The notes beneath the pieces were generated by a model, which did no database searches, was not told the origin of the DNA, and saw only the letters and a list, made by a program, of their open reading frames with translations. Below, one piece after another: positions 43,954 to 52,913 of a stretch of DNA of 64,000 nucleotides. Origin of the DNA: Dehalococcoidales bacterium (lineage in GTDB: Bacteria; Chloroflexota; Dehalococcoidia; Dehalococcoidales; UBA2162); assembly GCA_016932435.1 (NCBI GenBank), contig JAFGCW010000013.1:1-64000 (forward strand), read 5' to 3'. The translations under genes and the position numbers were made by a program. Positions within the stretch are counted from its first letter, which is position 1. Each line of letters begins with the position of its first letter.

Positions 43954-43982
43954 ATTATACCAGTGACAGCCTGCAAGCGCAA
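43954..43982 (-). promoter_or_regulatory. Promoter of thrS
   Basis: -35 TTGCGC (revcomp of 43977-43982), 17-nt spacer, -10 TATAAT (revcomp of 43954-43959). Confidence 0.8.
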
Positions 43983-44025
43983 TATCTTATGGTAAGAAAA
44001 CACAACAATACCATGCAGGCGGTGG

Positions 44026-44466
44026 TTAGTACCCTATTATTAAATAGGGTATTACCGACACGGCTACACTCACTATTATCCAAAAAATCGTCAAGCCTAT
44101 CCCCGTCCATAATAACTTAACCGCTTTATTCCTGTCGCTATCCTTCACAACCAGAAATGCAATCAATCCCCCTATCCAGGCCATGAATATCGGTAAAAGC
44201 CACCAGGCAGCAGAAGTTTTTACTTGCGTCGTAGCCTTGATATCAGGTTGTTGCTGAATCTCTGGAGATAATCTTGATCCGCAGTTTTTACAGAAAACAC
44301 TGTCCCTGGTATTAGGTGCATTACAGCGTGAGCATATGATCTCGTCTACATGGGTCGGGATTTCTGAAATCGAATCGACTGGTTCATCTATAACAAGTTC
44401 CGTGCCGCAATTTCCACAAAAGGCAGCTCCTTCCTCGTTTACAAAATTACACCGACTACATCTCAT
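44026..44466 (-). CDS. Membrane protein with two N-terminal zinc ribbons
   Basis: 146 residues. Two double-CxxC zinc ribbons: CSRCNFVNEEGAAFCGNCGT at about 3-22 and CSRCNAPNTRDSVFCKNCGS at about 45-64. The C-terminal half has two membrane segments (AWWLLPIFMAWIGGLIAFLV; LTIFWIIVSVAVSVIPYLII). The ribbons probably face the cytoplasm. Last gene of the four-gene operon starting at 48.1 kb. Function unknown; the neighbours suggest a subunit of a membrane complex. Confidence 0.85.
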   Translation of the reverse strand: MRCSRCNFVNEEGAAFCGNCGTELVIDEPVDSISEIPTHVDEIICSRCNAPNTRDSVFCKNCGSRLSPEIQQQPDIKATTQVKTSAAWWLLPIFMAWIGGLIAFLVVKDSDRNKAVKLLWTGIGLTIFWIIVSVAVSVIPYLIIGY

Positions 44467-44476
44467 AATAATTCCC

Positions 44477-45130
44477 TCACCGGCTTTTCAATGGTTTCCC
44501 GCAATGTATGCAAAATTTCATACCTTTAGCGTTCTGCGTATTACAATTAGGACAAACCATAGAATCTGGTCCGATAGGTCTATCAGCGGTTTCCACAGGT
44601 GCTGCTAAAGCTTTCCCGCAGTGCACACAAAAAAGCAAGCCTTTTGCATTACGCTCTCCGCAATTAGGACATACTATATCACCGTTCAACTTTATTAACT
44701 TGTAGAGTATTATCGCCTGTGTCCCTAATGTTACTCCGGTTCCGAGGCTCATCCCTCCGAATCCGATACTCAGGCTAAGCGATTGCCCCAGAACAACAAG
44801 TGTCTGATTTACACCGTAACACAACGCCCAGATAACGAGAAACCATATTGTGTTCTGTGCTTTCTTCCGATTATCCTTCTCGAGCCATACCTTTGTCTTG
44901 TTGCCCTGCCCCAATCCCAGTAATAGACCGAATACCATGATTATCATAACAATATAAAAAGGCAGACTGGTTCCGACTATAGCCGCGTAAACAATAATAG
45001 CTATCGTGCTGATGGCAATCGCTATCAATGGACCCTTAATGGATACCGAACGTATCCGACGAAACGTCAAGATCATTATTGCGATTAATACATATGATAG
45101 TATGGTGAGTACTACTCCTAATACCTGCAC
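44477..45130 (-). CDS. Polytopic membrane protein with two C-terminal zinc ribbons
   Basis: 217 residues. Five or so membrane segments in the first 140 residues (VVLTILSYVLIAIMILTF; AIAISTIAIIVYAAIVGTSL; FYIVMIIMVFGLLLGLGQG; FLVIWALCYGVNQTLVVLG). Two zinc ribbons follow at about 153-174 and 191-212, each of the form CPNC...FCxHCGK. The topology mirrors the next gene, where the ribbons are N-terminal. Three bases separate it from the DUF2299-like gene upstream. Function unknown. Confidence 0.85.
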   Translation of the reverse strand: MQVLGVVLTILSYVLIAIMILTFRRIRSVSIKGPLIAIAISTIAIIVYAAIVGTSLPFYIVMIIMVFGLLLGLGQGNKTKVWLEKDNRKKAQNTIWFLVIWALCYGVNQTLVVLGQSLSLSIGFGGMSLGTGVTLGTQAIILYKLIKLNGDIVCPNCGERNAKGLLFCVHCGKALAAPVETADRPIGPDSMVCPNCNTQNAKGMKFCIHCGKPLKSR

Positions 45131-45133
45131 GGC

Positions 45134-45802
45134 TTAATTCTCCTCTTCGAGTGAAGCCCCGCACTTCGTACAGAATTTCGCTTTCTTTTTATTCTCTTTT
45201 CCGCATTCCGGGCAAAAACCTGCACTTTCTTTAGCAGTCACCGCTATATCAACCGTATCATCCGCGCTGATATCAACATCATTATCGTCACTGTCCATTA
45301 GTGAACCTGAGTCCGAAACACCGGACAATACTTCCAGCGTTGGCCGCAATATCCACAGAGCTAGTATTAAACTCTTGTTCACGCCCTTGATCGCGGTTAT
45401 CAGCCTGTCTTTGGTAAGTCCGTCAAAGAATATCTCTTCAAATACCACCAGAGTTTTGATGACGTTGTCGGTATGATCCAGCAGATATGACTCGGGCCTG
45501 CTTTCCAGGGTCATATGGAGGTCGAAAATTAACTGTTCACTTTCCTGTAATGTCTTCATATATGCCATGAAGTCCTCGTCGAATGATATCCCTGCCTGGA
45601 CTATCACTACATCGTTTTCTCCTGCAGGCTGGATGATATCAATCGTACTGAAATCGAACGAGGTAACGTCCAGAGAGCCTTTATTAGGAGCAAGAACACG
45701 GAAATGAAATGAGGTGCGTTCATCAACAATCTCTTCTTTGAAAAGCTGTACTTCCTGACACCACTGCTTTATCTTTTCTTTTACGGGTATTTCCATGTTC
45801 AC
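45134..45802 (-). CDS. DUF2299-like protein with C-terminal zinc ribbon
   Basis: 222 residues, no membrane segment. Residues 1-155 resemble the DUF2299 family described mainly from archaea: VKEKIKQWCQEVQLFKEEIV, then IIQPAGENDVVIVQAGISF, and IFFDGLTKDRLITAIKGVNK. This family has a predicted chaperone-like alpha/beta fold. An acidic linker (about 165-190) leads to a zinc ribbon, CPECGKENKKKAKFCTKCGA. Placed 20 bases after the exported HExxH protein gene. The DUF2299 match is from memory of the family and needs a profile search. Confidence 0.75.
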   Translation of the reverse strand: MNMEIPVKEKIKQWCQEVQLFKEEIVDERTSFHFRVLAPNKGSLDVTSFDFSTIDIIQPAGENDVVIVQAGISFDEDFMAYMKTLQESEQLIFDLHMTLESRPESYLLDHTDNVIKTLVVFEEIFFDGLTKDRLITAIKGVNKSLILALWILRPTLEVLSGVSDSGSLMDSDDNDVDISADDTVDIAVTAKESAGFCPECGKENKKKAKFCTKCGASLEEEN

Positions 45803-45822
45803 CTCCTGCCTGATTCCTGATG

Positions 45823-48111
45823 CTATGGTTTTAGTTTTAACTGGCTCTTCAGTAAGTCTCTTTGTAAGCGCAAGTCATCGAGTCTGGTTGTATTAAATTT
45901 CTCCCAGGCTGCGAAATCCTGGTTCGTAACGTTCGGAATTTTACCTGCCTGGAAGTCCATTCGCAGATGCTGCTGGACACCTTCTTCAACACGTATCTTG
46001 TTTGCTATTGTTTGTAATTTCAACTTGTCGATATTAATGCTTTCCCTTGGCGCAATTTTCACAATTACTTTCACATCAGCTTTTGGAGCCGTAGGATTTT
46101 CCACAAGAGGGCTGTACCGCAGGTTTGCCTTGGAGTGGTAATATTCATGGCCTTTCGTCAGTTCTTCGAATGCCTGCGGGTTGCCGCCATATTTTGCAGC
46201 GGTATTTCGTATCTCGTTTGGATTTATCCGCATGTAATCAGGAGCAAGCCGGTTATTCTCTCCCAGTTTTTTTAACCCATCGTCACGGATAACCCTCATT
46301 CCTTTGTATGTCTCGCCCTTCCATTTCGATGCAAGATTTTCTCGTAATAATGTATTCTCGTTAAGTACCTGGTCCTGCAGTCCTTTCCTGAGGAGTGGAT
46401 CGCCAGGATTCAGTTTCATGGAACTTAGTCCTTCAACCGGCACAGGTTTTGTTTGGAATGAAGGTGAACTGAATAATTTATCTCCACGGTTTAACTTTAA
46501 CTTGGGTAATCCCTTGGCAGCATCACCGGCCGGTGGGCTTTCACCGGTCTTAAAAACACCTCTCTGCCCCGGAAGACTGCCCCGCCTTGCCTGATCCAGT
46601 AAATTATTGGTCATTCTACCGGCAGTCAAGGTCGTTCTACTCAGTCCTATCGCATCTGAAGCGCCTCTGTGTCCCAGTTTCATCGATGCTCCGATACCAC
46701 GCATCATTATCCGGTCAGCAGCTTTTTGCATGCGCTTAGAACAATTATCCTTGGCAGCGTTGACCCATTTCAAATTTTCGCGCGCTAAATCCAATTGCTC
46801 TTTGAGGTATTCAGCTATATCGGTATTTCCGGCTCGTTCGGCTTCGTCCATGGCGTCTCGTATCTTATTCATTTCACCGATGACGCCTTTCTGTAACTCC
46901 AGGAGTACATCCATACGCTTTTTCTGGTAGTTATACTCATCGACAGCACTGACAACTTTTGCCACCGGGGCTATATAACCAGAAGCAAAATCGTCCCTCT
47001 TCGCTTCACTCTCCGCCCACTTTTCACTCATCCTGTTTTTTGCAGATGATTCAGTTTCTAACCTCAAGGCTATATGATTCAAAGGCTCTACCTTGATTTC
47101 AGGTTTTACCCAGTTCTTACCGTCGAAAACATAGCCTTCTTCCTTCATCTTCTGCTTTTTAAGCTCATCCCTGTGGACCCACTTCCCGGTTTTCGGATCC
47201 CACTCATGATCAGGCGAAGGTCTGTTTGCCAGGCTCCACGCAGGTGACCGGGTTTTGTTCGTTTGTTTTTCAGATTTTTTATCATCCTTCTTTTGATCAT
47301 CCTCTGGCGTTTTCGTATCTTCGGATTTTTCTTCAGGAGGTTTTTCTTCTCCGGTTTCTTCAAGAACTTCTGAATTTGTATCGGTACCACCATCCCCGGT
47401 AAATATCCGTAAAAGACCTTTCACAAATTCCATGAAAGCCGGACCAGTCCCATTAGACAACGCCCACGCAAGTATTAATGCGGTGAGTATCGCCGCGGCT
47501 CCGGCAGCCTCTTCGCTACTCGGGCCGCTGCCGCCGGAGAGTTCTTGCGCTCTTTCGTTGCTGGATATATCCAGGTTGTCCGTCTTATTCCAGACCGCAT
47601 CCTGGGCATCGCTATTAAAAGTGTTCGATTTGTTAATCCGTTGCAGCACCTTCAGGAGGTCCGAATCTACGAATCCATCCGGACGGAAAACATTACTTGA
47701 TCCGGGAGCGGAATCATGCTTCTCACCGCAAAAGGCTTTGAAGACAAAATCACTTTGTCCCGGAGGAATTGTAAATATCTCATTACCGGCGGTTACCATC
47801 GTCTGCACGCTGATATTATCGGGAGCCAAACGAAGTCCTATCGGAACTCTCACCTTGATAGTACTCCCGGTATTATTATTGAAATATACCCTCATCGAAT
47901 CGCCATACCATCCGCCACCCGAACCTCTTACCTGTACGTCAAGGCCTGACATACCCCCGGTCATGGCGTTATGAAGATCGATATCATAATCAGCAGCATG
48001 AACCGGATTTGAAATGCAGATTAATAGACCGAATGCAAAAAAAAGAACGACCAGAAGTATTCTGATCTTCGATAACATAACTAAACGCAACAAATTCTCT
48101 CTCAATGTCAT
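45823..48111 (-). CDS. Exported, membrane-anchored protein with C-terminal HExxH metallopeptidase-like domain
   Basis: 762 residues. A signal peptide ends at about 40 (VHA, then ADYDIDL). A beta-rich extracellular domain covers about 41-185 (RVYFNNNTGSTIKVRVPIGL; IPPGQSDFVFKAFCGEKHDS). A membrane segment follows at about 205-230, then a highly charged linker (EEKPPEEKSEDTKTPEDDQK) and a W-motif pair (DPKTGKWVHRDE; FDGKNWVKPE). A long helical region (about 380-480) comes next. The last 150 residues carry GHEYYHSKANLRYSP, an HExxH zinc site at about 655-659, and a downstream RVEEGVQQH that could give the third ligand. It may be a polymorphic-toxin-like or signalling protease. First gene of the zinc-ribbon operon. 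Confidence 0.8.
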   Translation of the reverse strand: MTLRENLLRLVMLSKIRILLVVLFFAFGLLICISNPVHAADYDIDLHNAMTGGMSGLDVQVRGSGGGWYGDSMRVYFNNNTGSTIKVRVPIGLRLAPDNISVQTMVTAGNEIFTIPPGQSDFVFKAFCGEKHDSAPGSSNVFRPDGFVDSDLLKVLQRINKSNTFNSDAQDAVWNKTDNLDISSNERAQELSGGSGPSSEEAAGAAAILTALILAWALSNGTGPAFMEFVKGLLRIFTGDGGTDTNSEVLEETGEEKPPEEKSEDTKTPEDDQKKDDKKSEKQTNKTRSPAWSLANRPSPDHEWDPKTGKWVHRDELKKQKMKEEGYVFDGKNWVKPEIKVEPLNHIALRLETESSAKNRMSEKWAESEAKRDDFASGYIAPVAKVVSAVDEYNYQKKRMDVLLELQKGVIGEMNKIRDAMDEAERAGNTDIAEYLKEQLDLARENLKWVNAAKDNCSKRMQKAADRIMMRGIGASMKLGHRGASDAIGLSRTTLTAGRMTNNLLDQARRGSLPGQRGVFKTGESPPAGDAAKGLPKLKLNRGDKLFSSPSFQTKPVPVEGLSSMKLNPGDPLLRKGLQDQVLNENTLLRENLASKWKGETYKGMRVIRDDGLKKLGENNRLAPDYMRINPNEIRNTAAKYGGNPQAFEELTKGHEYYHSKANLRYSPLVENPTAPKADVKVIVKIAPRESINIDKLKLQTIANKIRVEEGVQQHLRMDFQAGKIPNVTNQDFAAWEKFNTTRLDDLRLQRDLLKSQLKLKP

Positions 48112-48534
48112 CTATAATAAACTAACAGATTATCTCTCCAAAATCCAATAGAATCCTGATTATTGGTTTCTACAGTAAACATAAATAATACCGCCAAACA
48201 CAGGCCGCTGTAACGATAATTAACTACCGAATCATTGAGTATACCGCATTTGATTTAAACAAGACGAAAAAATCTGTTAAAATATAAGCAAAACCCAAAA
48301 CGGGTACTCAAAATACTGCCGGATTATGTACAAATAGACAATAGGAAGAAATGCAAGGAGGATTTTTTGTATCTGGGGTAGACAGACAGCTTCACTTTTC
48401 GTTTGCAGAATCGTTAGCTTGTCTTAGCATCGTCCTGATTATTTCTTTACTTAACCAATACAGTTATTGTCAGCCTGTGACAGATCAAAGAAACATCGTC
48501 TGGCTTTAATATATATTTATCAGGTTAATAATAA
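48112..48534. other. Intergenic stretch, nothing firm
   Basis: Holds the upstream region of the HExxH gene, where a -10-like TATACT occurs on the minus strand near 48250. A 52-codon open frame from about 48351 (+) has no family resemblance. No RNA gene recognised. Confidence 0.4.
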
Positions 48535-50859
48535 TTACTCGTTTATCAGGTAACTGAGGGCATCGCCGGTCCTGGTTTCGTCGCGGAAAGAAAGGATTAT
48601 ATATATCAGACTCCATTCATCCGTACCAGTTTCTAAATCGATTTGAGCAGTGGTATGACCGGGCATGAGTAGTCCGCTTGCCCAGGTAACATAAAAAGTA
48701 TCGACATCCACTCCATCGGCAGTCATTCCTAGAGACATACCATTCCAGCAGTTATTGGGATTACCTGCATTGTTTTGGTTGGAGTTCGTGCCGTCCCAGA
48801 ATTTGGTACCATTGAATTTCAGGTAGTCACCAGTCCAGCCATCATCACCTTCACCGACGAACACGGTCATCTTGGCTGCATTAACCTCACCTGCGACTGG
48901 TTCGGGAACTAAAAACTTGGTAATTGTTCCTCCCGGTGAACCATCCTGGTCGAAATCGAAATTTTGATTTCCATCGCAATGTAAAAACGTATCATAAAGG
49001 TAAAGACTGTGTCCTTGTGTCTCTGCGCTTGAGTAGATAATTACCATAGACCATCCGGCATATGCAAGGTAGCTTTCACTTCCGGAGGTGTAACCGGTGC
49101 TTATAGTATCCGCAGCTACATCCCCGACCGTATAAACAGCGTTACCCGGGTGGTTGATAGCTGGATCAGGTGCCTTTGGGCTGAAAGCCTTCACCAGGGC
49201 AGTTACGTCTTTAAAACAGACATATGAATATCCTTCTGGAGTAGCACCTATGAAGTTTTCCATACTGTCTGACCAGCCTGCGACGATTTTTTCGGCACCC
49301 ATTGTAGGAGTTCCATCGCCTGCGAAATACACCTGGTTTCCATCTATCTTAAATTCTATCGAAGTATCAGGGATCATTTCCGAAGTTGTTACCGTAATAG
49401 TATCGATGTAACAGTATTCATAATAACCATCAAAACCCTCGATGTAAAACCTCATTGAGAAATTTTCGGTTAAACAGGCTTGAGGAATATCATATTCGAA
49501 GGTTGAAGCCGGATTATCATTTTCAAATGCCTTTATATTTCCTCCCCAACTACTCCCATTATCTGAAGAAAATGCGAACCATAGCTTATCGCCTGATTCC
49601 AGTGTTCCATATTCAGACTGGTTCCACATTACTTTCACATCGCCTTCAATGAAACCGCTCAGGTTAACGCTTTCATTTAGAGTGACAGTTCTTGCAGCAG
49701 GAACGATCCCGGAACTGTAATGTCCCCTGAATCTACTACTCGAAATACTCCAGGCACTGCCATTATTCCAGTTATCAAAATTATTACAGGTATCGTAAAA
49801 CTCTACTCCGTTCCTCCAGCCTGTCCAGTAAAGATAAGCGGCTCTCACGGTAGCATCGACTGGAATCTCACTGACATTCGCGCTGCTCTCGGAAAGCAAC
49901 GTATCACGAAATTGACCATCATGGTCTGCGTCTATCATTAATGAATTTCCAGATGCTATATAATCTCCAGCGATACCTCCGCTTAACAGGCGTGTCTCGC
50001 TTTTCGCCATCCAGGCTTCTATTGCGGTTGTTCCCGCAATAGAAGTAGCTTTATATACCTTAACATCCGATTCCCAAGAGAAAGGTATATCGGCAACGTT
50101 ACTGGTTGATATCCAAGCAACTGTATCAGGATCAGTATCGGATAGTTCCGAGTCGAGTTGGAAGGTAATCTCAGCGACTCTGGGGGAATTCGCAGGATTT
50201 ACTCCCGGCAGGTTGTCAAAATCCTCGGAAGTGAAATTCCAGATTACGGCTTCATTGCCGGCATGCGACACGACCGTGATATTATCCGTAAAAGGAGGTT
50301 CCATATTGGAACTCCCTGAAACATAACGGAAACCTCTCGGGAGCCACACACCTATACTTTCAACTTTTAGATCATCTCCTACCTCGGGGAAATAGGTAAT
50401 TATTATATTATAACTTGAAGAGCCGTTTGCGCTGGTAATTATTAATTTTTCCTCCTCGACTATCGCTCTGGCTACTGAATCGCTTGGTGCGGGAATGTCA
50501 ACAGGAATCCAGACGTTCTCGATCGTTATGGTAACGTTTTCACCATTAATTAATTCAGAAGTACTATAGGTCCAGTCATTGGAAAATTTATAATATTCAT
50601 ACGTTGGACTGGTTAAGAATGTATCCAGATAATCGTATTTGATTATCCATCTGGCATCTTCGATACCGGCATCAGCAGCATACAGTTCGGCTGCCTTATT
50701 TTCATAAACCTGACCGGTCAGCATCCCCGATATTGAGGATTGAAGCAGGATAACACAAAGAGAGCTGCCCACCAGGAACATTACCAGTACCAGGACCAGT
50801 ACACTGCCCTTTTGTCTGCGACCTTTACTTTTTTTCAGATATTGAAATGAGTTAAACAT
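48535..50859 (-). CDS. Giant GspK/PilX-type minor pilin (cassette B, gene 3)
   Basis: 774 residues. Prepilin-like N-terminus: a basic leader (KKSKGRRQKG), then SVLVLVLVMFLVGSSLCVIL without Glu at +5 and AAELYAADAGIEDARWIIKY after the helix, the GspK/PilX pattern. A first beta domain (about 150-270, GVWLPRGFRYVSGSSNMEPP) is shared with the cassette A protein. Further on are a jelly-roll-like domain (about 355-490) and a distal domain with AAYLYWTGWRNG, SYLAYAGWSMVIIYSSAETQ and DFDQDGSPGG, a possible calcium loop. The distal part recalls DUF3344-type surface domains. Likely a tip adhesin of a type IV-like pilus. Paralog of the protein at 53.5 kb. Confidence 0.85.
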   Translation of the reverse strand: MFNSFQYLKKSKGRRQKGSVLVLVLVMFLVGSSLCVILLQSSISGMLTGQVYENKAAELYAADAGIEDARWIIKYDYLDTFLTSPTYEYYKFSNDWTYSTSELINGENVTITIENVWIPVDIPAPSDSVARAIVEEEKLIITSANGSSSYNIIITYFPEVGDDLKVESIGVWLPRGFRYVSGSSNMEPPFTDNITVVSHAGNEAVIWNFTSEDFDNLPGVNPANSPRVAEITFQLDSELSDTDPDTVAWISTSNVADIPFSWESDVKVYKATSIAGTTAIEAWMAKSETRLLSGGIAGDYIASGNSLMIDADHDGQFRDTLLSESSANVSEIPVDATVRAAYLYWTGWRNGVEFYDTCNNFDNWNNGSAWSISSSRFRGHYSSGIVPAARTVTLNESVNLSGFIEGDVKVMWNQSEYGTLESGDKLWFAFSSDNGSSWGGNIKAFENDNPASTFEYDIPQACLTENFSMRFYIEGFDGYYEYCYIDTITVTTSEMIPDTSIEFKIDGNQVYFAGDGTPTMGAEKIVAGWSDSMENFIGATPEGYSYVCFKDVTALVKAFSPKAPDPAINHPGNAVYTVGDVAADTISTGYTSGSESYLAYAGWSMVIIYSSAETQGHSLYLYDTFLHCDGNQNFDFDQDGSPGGTITKFLVPEPVAGEVNAAKMTVFVGEGDDGWTGDYLKFNGTKFWDGTNSNQNNAGNPNNCWNGMSLGMTADGVDVDTFYVTWASGLLMPGHTTAQIDLETGTDEWSLIYIILSFRDETRTGDALSYLINE

Positions 50860-50873
50860 CCTTCAATCCTCAA

Positions 50874-51392
50874 CTACTGTGATTTAGGTATAATGATAAC
50901 CTCTCTTGTTTCATTTACCGGTTTGTACCCACCTGTCGAGATGGTAATCACAAAGGTAAGTGCGCTACCACTATATGTACAATTCGTTGCGGTTGAAGCC
51001 TCGTTAACATATTGAGCAGCGACCGTAACAACAGGTGTATTGCCATTTTTAGAGCAAGAACGGAGGAGTTCGTTATTCTGGACTGTATAGGTAATATTAG
51101 ATGTCGTGTTGTCCCACCCAACCCAATAGAGAGAGAGGGGGAATCCCGAGGCGCCTGCGTCAGTTTGAACACTTTGCGCCATCTGCGTGTCCATGCTAAT
51201 CCAGTAAAGCGCTTTTTCTATCTGCTTTATAGCAAGCAAATGATTACTTTCAGATGAGTTGATGTCCTGGATGTGGATTATTAACAGGTTAATAACCGGA
51301 GCAAGAATGCCTATTATGGCCACACTCACAAGCATCTCTACAAGAGTAAAGCCCTTCTTATTAACTGGTCTGGTTTTCAATAATTTACACAT
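50874..51392 (-). CDS. Minor pseudopilin, GspJ/PilW type (cassette B, gene 2)
   Basis: 172 residues. Leader ending KKG, then FTLVEMLVSVAIIGILAPVI with Glu at +5. The soluble part shares AIKQIEKALYWISMDTQMAQ, FPLSLYWVGWDNTTSNITYT and a C-terminal ETREVIIIP with the second genes of cassettes A and C. It starts one base after gene 1 ends and is 14 bases before gene 3, so the cassette is an operon. Confidence 0.9.
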   Translation of the reverse strand: MCKLLKTRPVNKKGFTLVEMLVSVAIIGILAPVINLLIIHIQDINSSESNHLLAIKQIEKALYWISMDTQMAQSVQTDAGASGFPLSLYWVGWDNTTSNITYTVQNNELLRSCSKNGNTPVVTVAAQYVNEASTATNCTYSGSALTFVITISTGGYKPVNETREVIIIPKSQ

Positions 51393-51393
51393 A

Positions 51394-51768
51394 TCAATTC
51401 AATTTATAGCCTTCCAGACTTGTTACATTTATCCCGTGGTGTACGATTTTCACTGTAATTTTCTGGATGTTGCCATCACGTAGATTTACCATACTAGTGG
51501 TGATATTTGCAGTGTAATTACTATAAGCTTCAGGAATCGGAGCCGGTTCATAAGAAACCATGTAAGCCTGGTTTTTAATATATTCCATCTGATATTCAGC
51601 TAGATTCTTCGCTGTTTCATCTTCATCTATCGAAGCGCCAAGACTAGTCGAGGTACCCAAGCTGTTAACAAAAAACACAGCTATAAAGCCTACGATAGCT
51701 ACAGCTACCAGTGACTCTATTAACGTAAATCCGGATTGATTGGGATGAATGAACTTAAAAGCTCTCAT
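51394..51768 (-). CDS. Minor pseudopilin, GspI/PilV type (cassette B, gene 1)
   Basis: 124 residues. Leader ending NQSG, then FTLIESLVAVAIVGFIAVFF with Glu at +5. The body has LAEYQMEYIKNQAYM, YTANITTS, IQKITVKIVHHG and SLEGYK, shared with the first genes of the other two cassettes. Transcribed away from cassette C across a 788-bp divergent region. Confidence 0.9.
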   Translation of the reverse strand: MRAFKFIHPNQSGFTLIESLVAVAIVGFIAVFFVNSLGTSTSLGASIDEDETAKNLAEYQMEYIKNQAYMVSYEPAPIPEAYSNYTANITTSMVNLRDGNIQKITVKIVHHGINVTSLEGYKLN

Positions 51769-52556
51769 AGGATATTTTAATTAATCCTTTGTGGTTCTTA
51801 ATGTTTTTATATGAACTAATATTTTCAAATATAAATGAAATATTGTCCCATTTCAATGTTCAATTGGCTACATTATTTATAACTTTTAGCTCATACCATT
51901 ACCGGTATTAACCTATTGCCAACAGTAGATTATCCTACAGGGGTGAATTTTCTTTACCCACCATTCCAGATAAATAGAAGAAATACTTTTTTACTTACTC
52001 AATCTACACCGCCAAGCTTAAATATTCGTTAATAAGTGTCAGGCAATCTTACAAAATCATTACAAAACCATTACAAAATTAATAATAGTATTAGCTACTT
52101 GTGTTAGTTTGTATGAATCGGATTCTTACCGCATTATGTTCGTCTCCCCTGTTTCGGAATTTGCGATGAATACATACGTCAGCCACTTGCTTTTTAAGTC
52201 GGTGCCGTCGAGCTCTGTGACAGGCTTTGTCTCCGGTTTTATATATCCGTGTATCCTTTGAAGAATTGTGACTGCGATTAATACAGTTTGCTTTTTTTTA
52301 TGACGCAGTGAAAATTATCAGGTGAAAATACCGGTAACACTCCCACTGATAAAGCATCCGGTATTAAATGAATAATCTACCACCACTCCCTACCAAATCC
52401 AACCCAATTCGAACGCTACCATAACCTGTTCAGTCATTGACACTAATAATAGGGTGCTATACGCTTGAGACAGTGTGGAAGAATGGGAGGATTACGGTTT
52501 TCTCTTTTCGTTCTTCCGGAAAGTCCAACTAGAAAGCACTGAAGGAAAAGAATCCA
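51769..52556. other. 788-bp divergent control region between pilin cassettes B and C
   Basis: No gene seen on either strand. It contains the 11-bp-period repeats at 52049-52081 and several AT-rich stretches that could hold promoters in both directions. Confidence 0.55.
52049..52091 (+). promoter_or_regulatory. Three TTACAAAA repeats, 11-bp period, between pilin cassettes
   Basis: TTACAAAAT at 52049, TTACAAAAC at 52060 and TTACAAAAT at 52071, exactly 11 bp apart. A -10-like TAGTAT begins at 52086, 15 bp after the start of the last unit. The layout fits a response-regulator site on the plus-strand side. Confidence 0.65.
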
Positions 52557-52913
52557 TTGAAAATCGAGAGAGGATTCAATCTAATCGAGATACTGCTGTC
52601 TTTAGCACTTCTCGGCATACTGGCAATCGTCTTTTTGTCTACTTTCAGCAGTGGCTCTAAAGTACTCATTTTGACCGATGAGCAGGAGACAGCGAAGAAC
52701 GTGGCTGAGAGTCAGATGGAGTATGTCCAGAAGCAACCCTTCGCTTCTGCCTATTCCGCAGCCCCGATTGGAGCTGATTATCCCGGATATTCTGCCAATA
52801 TTTCCACCACGAGTATCACTTCAAGGGATAGTAATATCCAGAGGATAATAGTGATAGTAATACGTCATGGAGAAGAGATAACACGATTAGAAGGATTCAA
52901 GACAAGGTTATGA
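52557..52913 (+). CDS. Minor pseudopilin, GspI/PilV type (cassette C, gene 1)
   Basis: 118 residues, TTG start behind GAAGGAAAAG. Very short leader MKIERG, then FNLIEILLSLALLGILAIVF with Glu at +5. The body has VAESQMEYVQKQPFASAYSA, GYSANIST, IQRIIVIVIRHG and RLEGFK, parallel to the first genes of cassettes A and B. Its stop overlaps the start of gene 2 by 4 bases. Confidence 0.9.
   Translation: MKIERGFNLIEILLSLALLGILAIVFLSTFSSGSKVLILTDEQETAKNVAESQMEYVQKQPFASAYSAAPIGADYPGYSANISTTSITSRDSNIQRIIVIVIRHGEEITRLEGFKTRL

Noticed and set aside
43803..44003. 66-codon minus-strand frame across the thrS leader as a leader peptide
   Set aside because: It has no Thr-codon run, spans the promoter itself and reads through the terminator, so it does not look like an attenuation peptide.
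48351..48510. Short plus-strand frame beginning MQGGFFVSG
   Set aside because: No family resemblance, poor ribosome site and no neighbour support.
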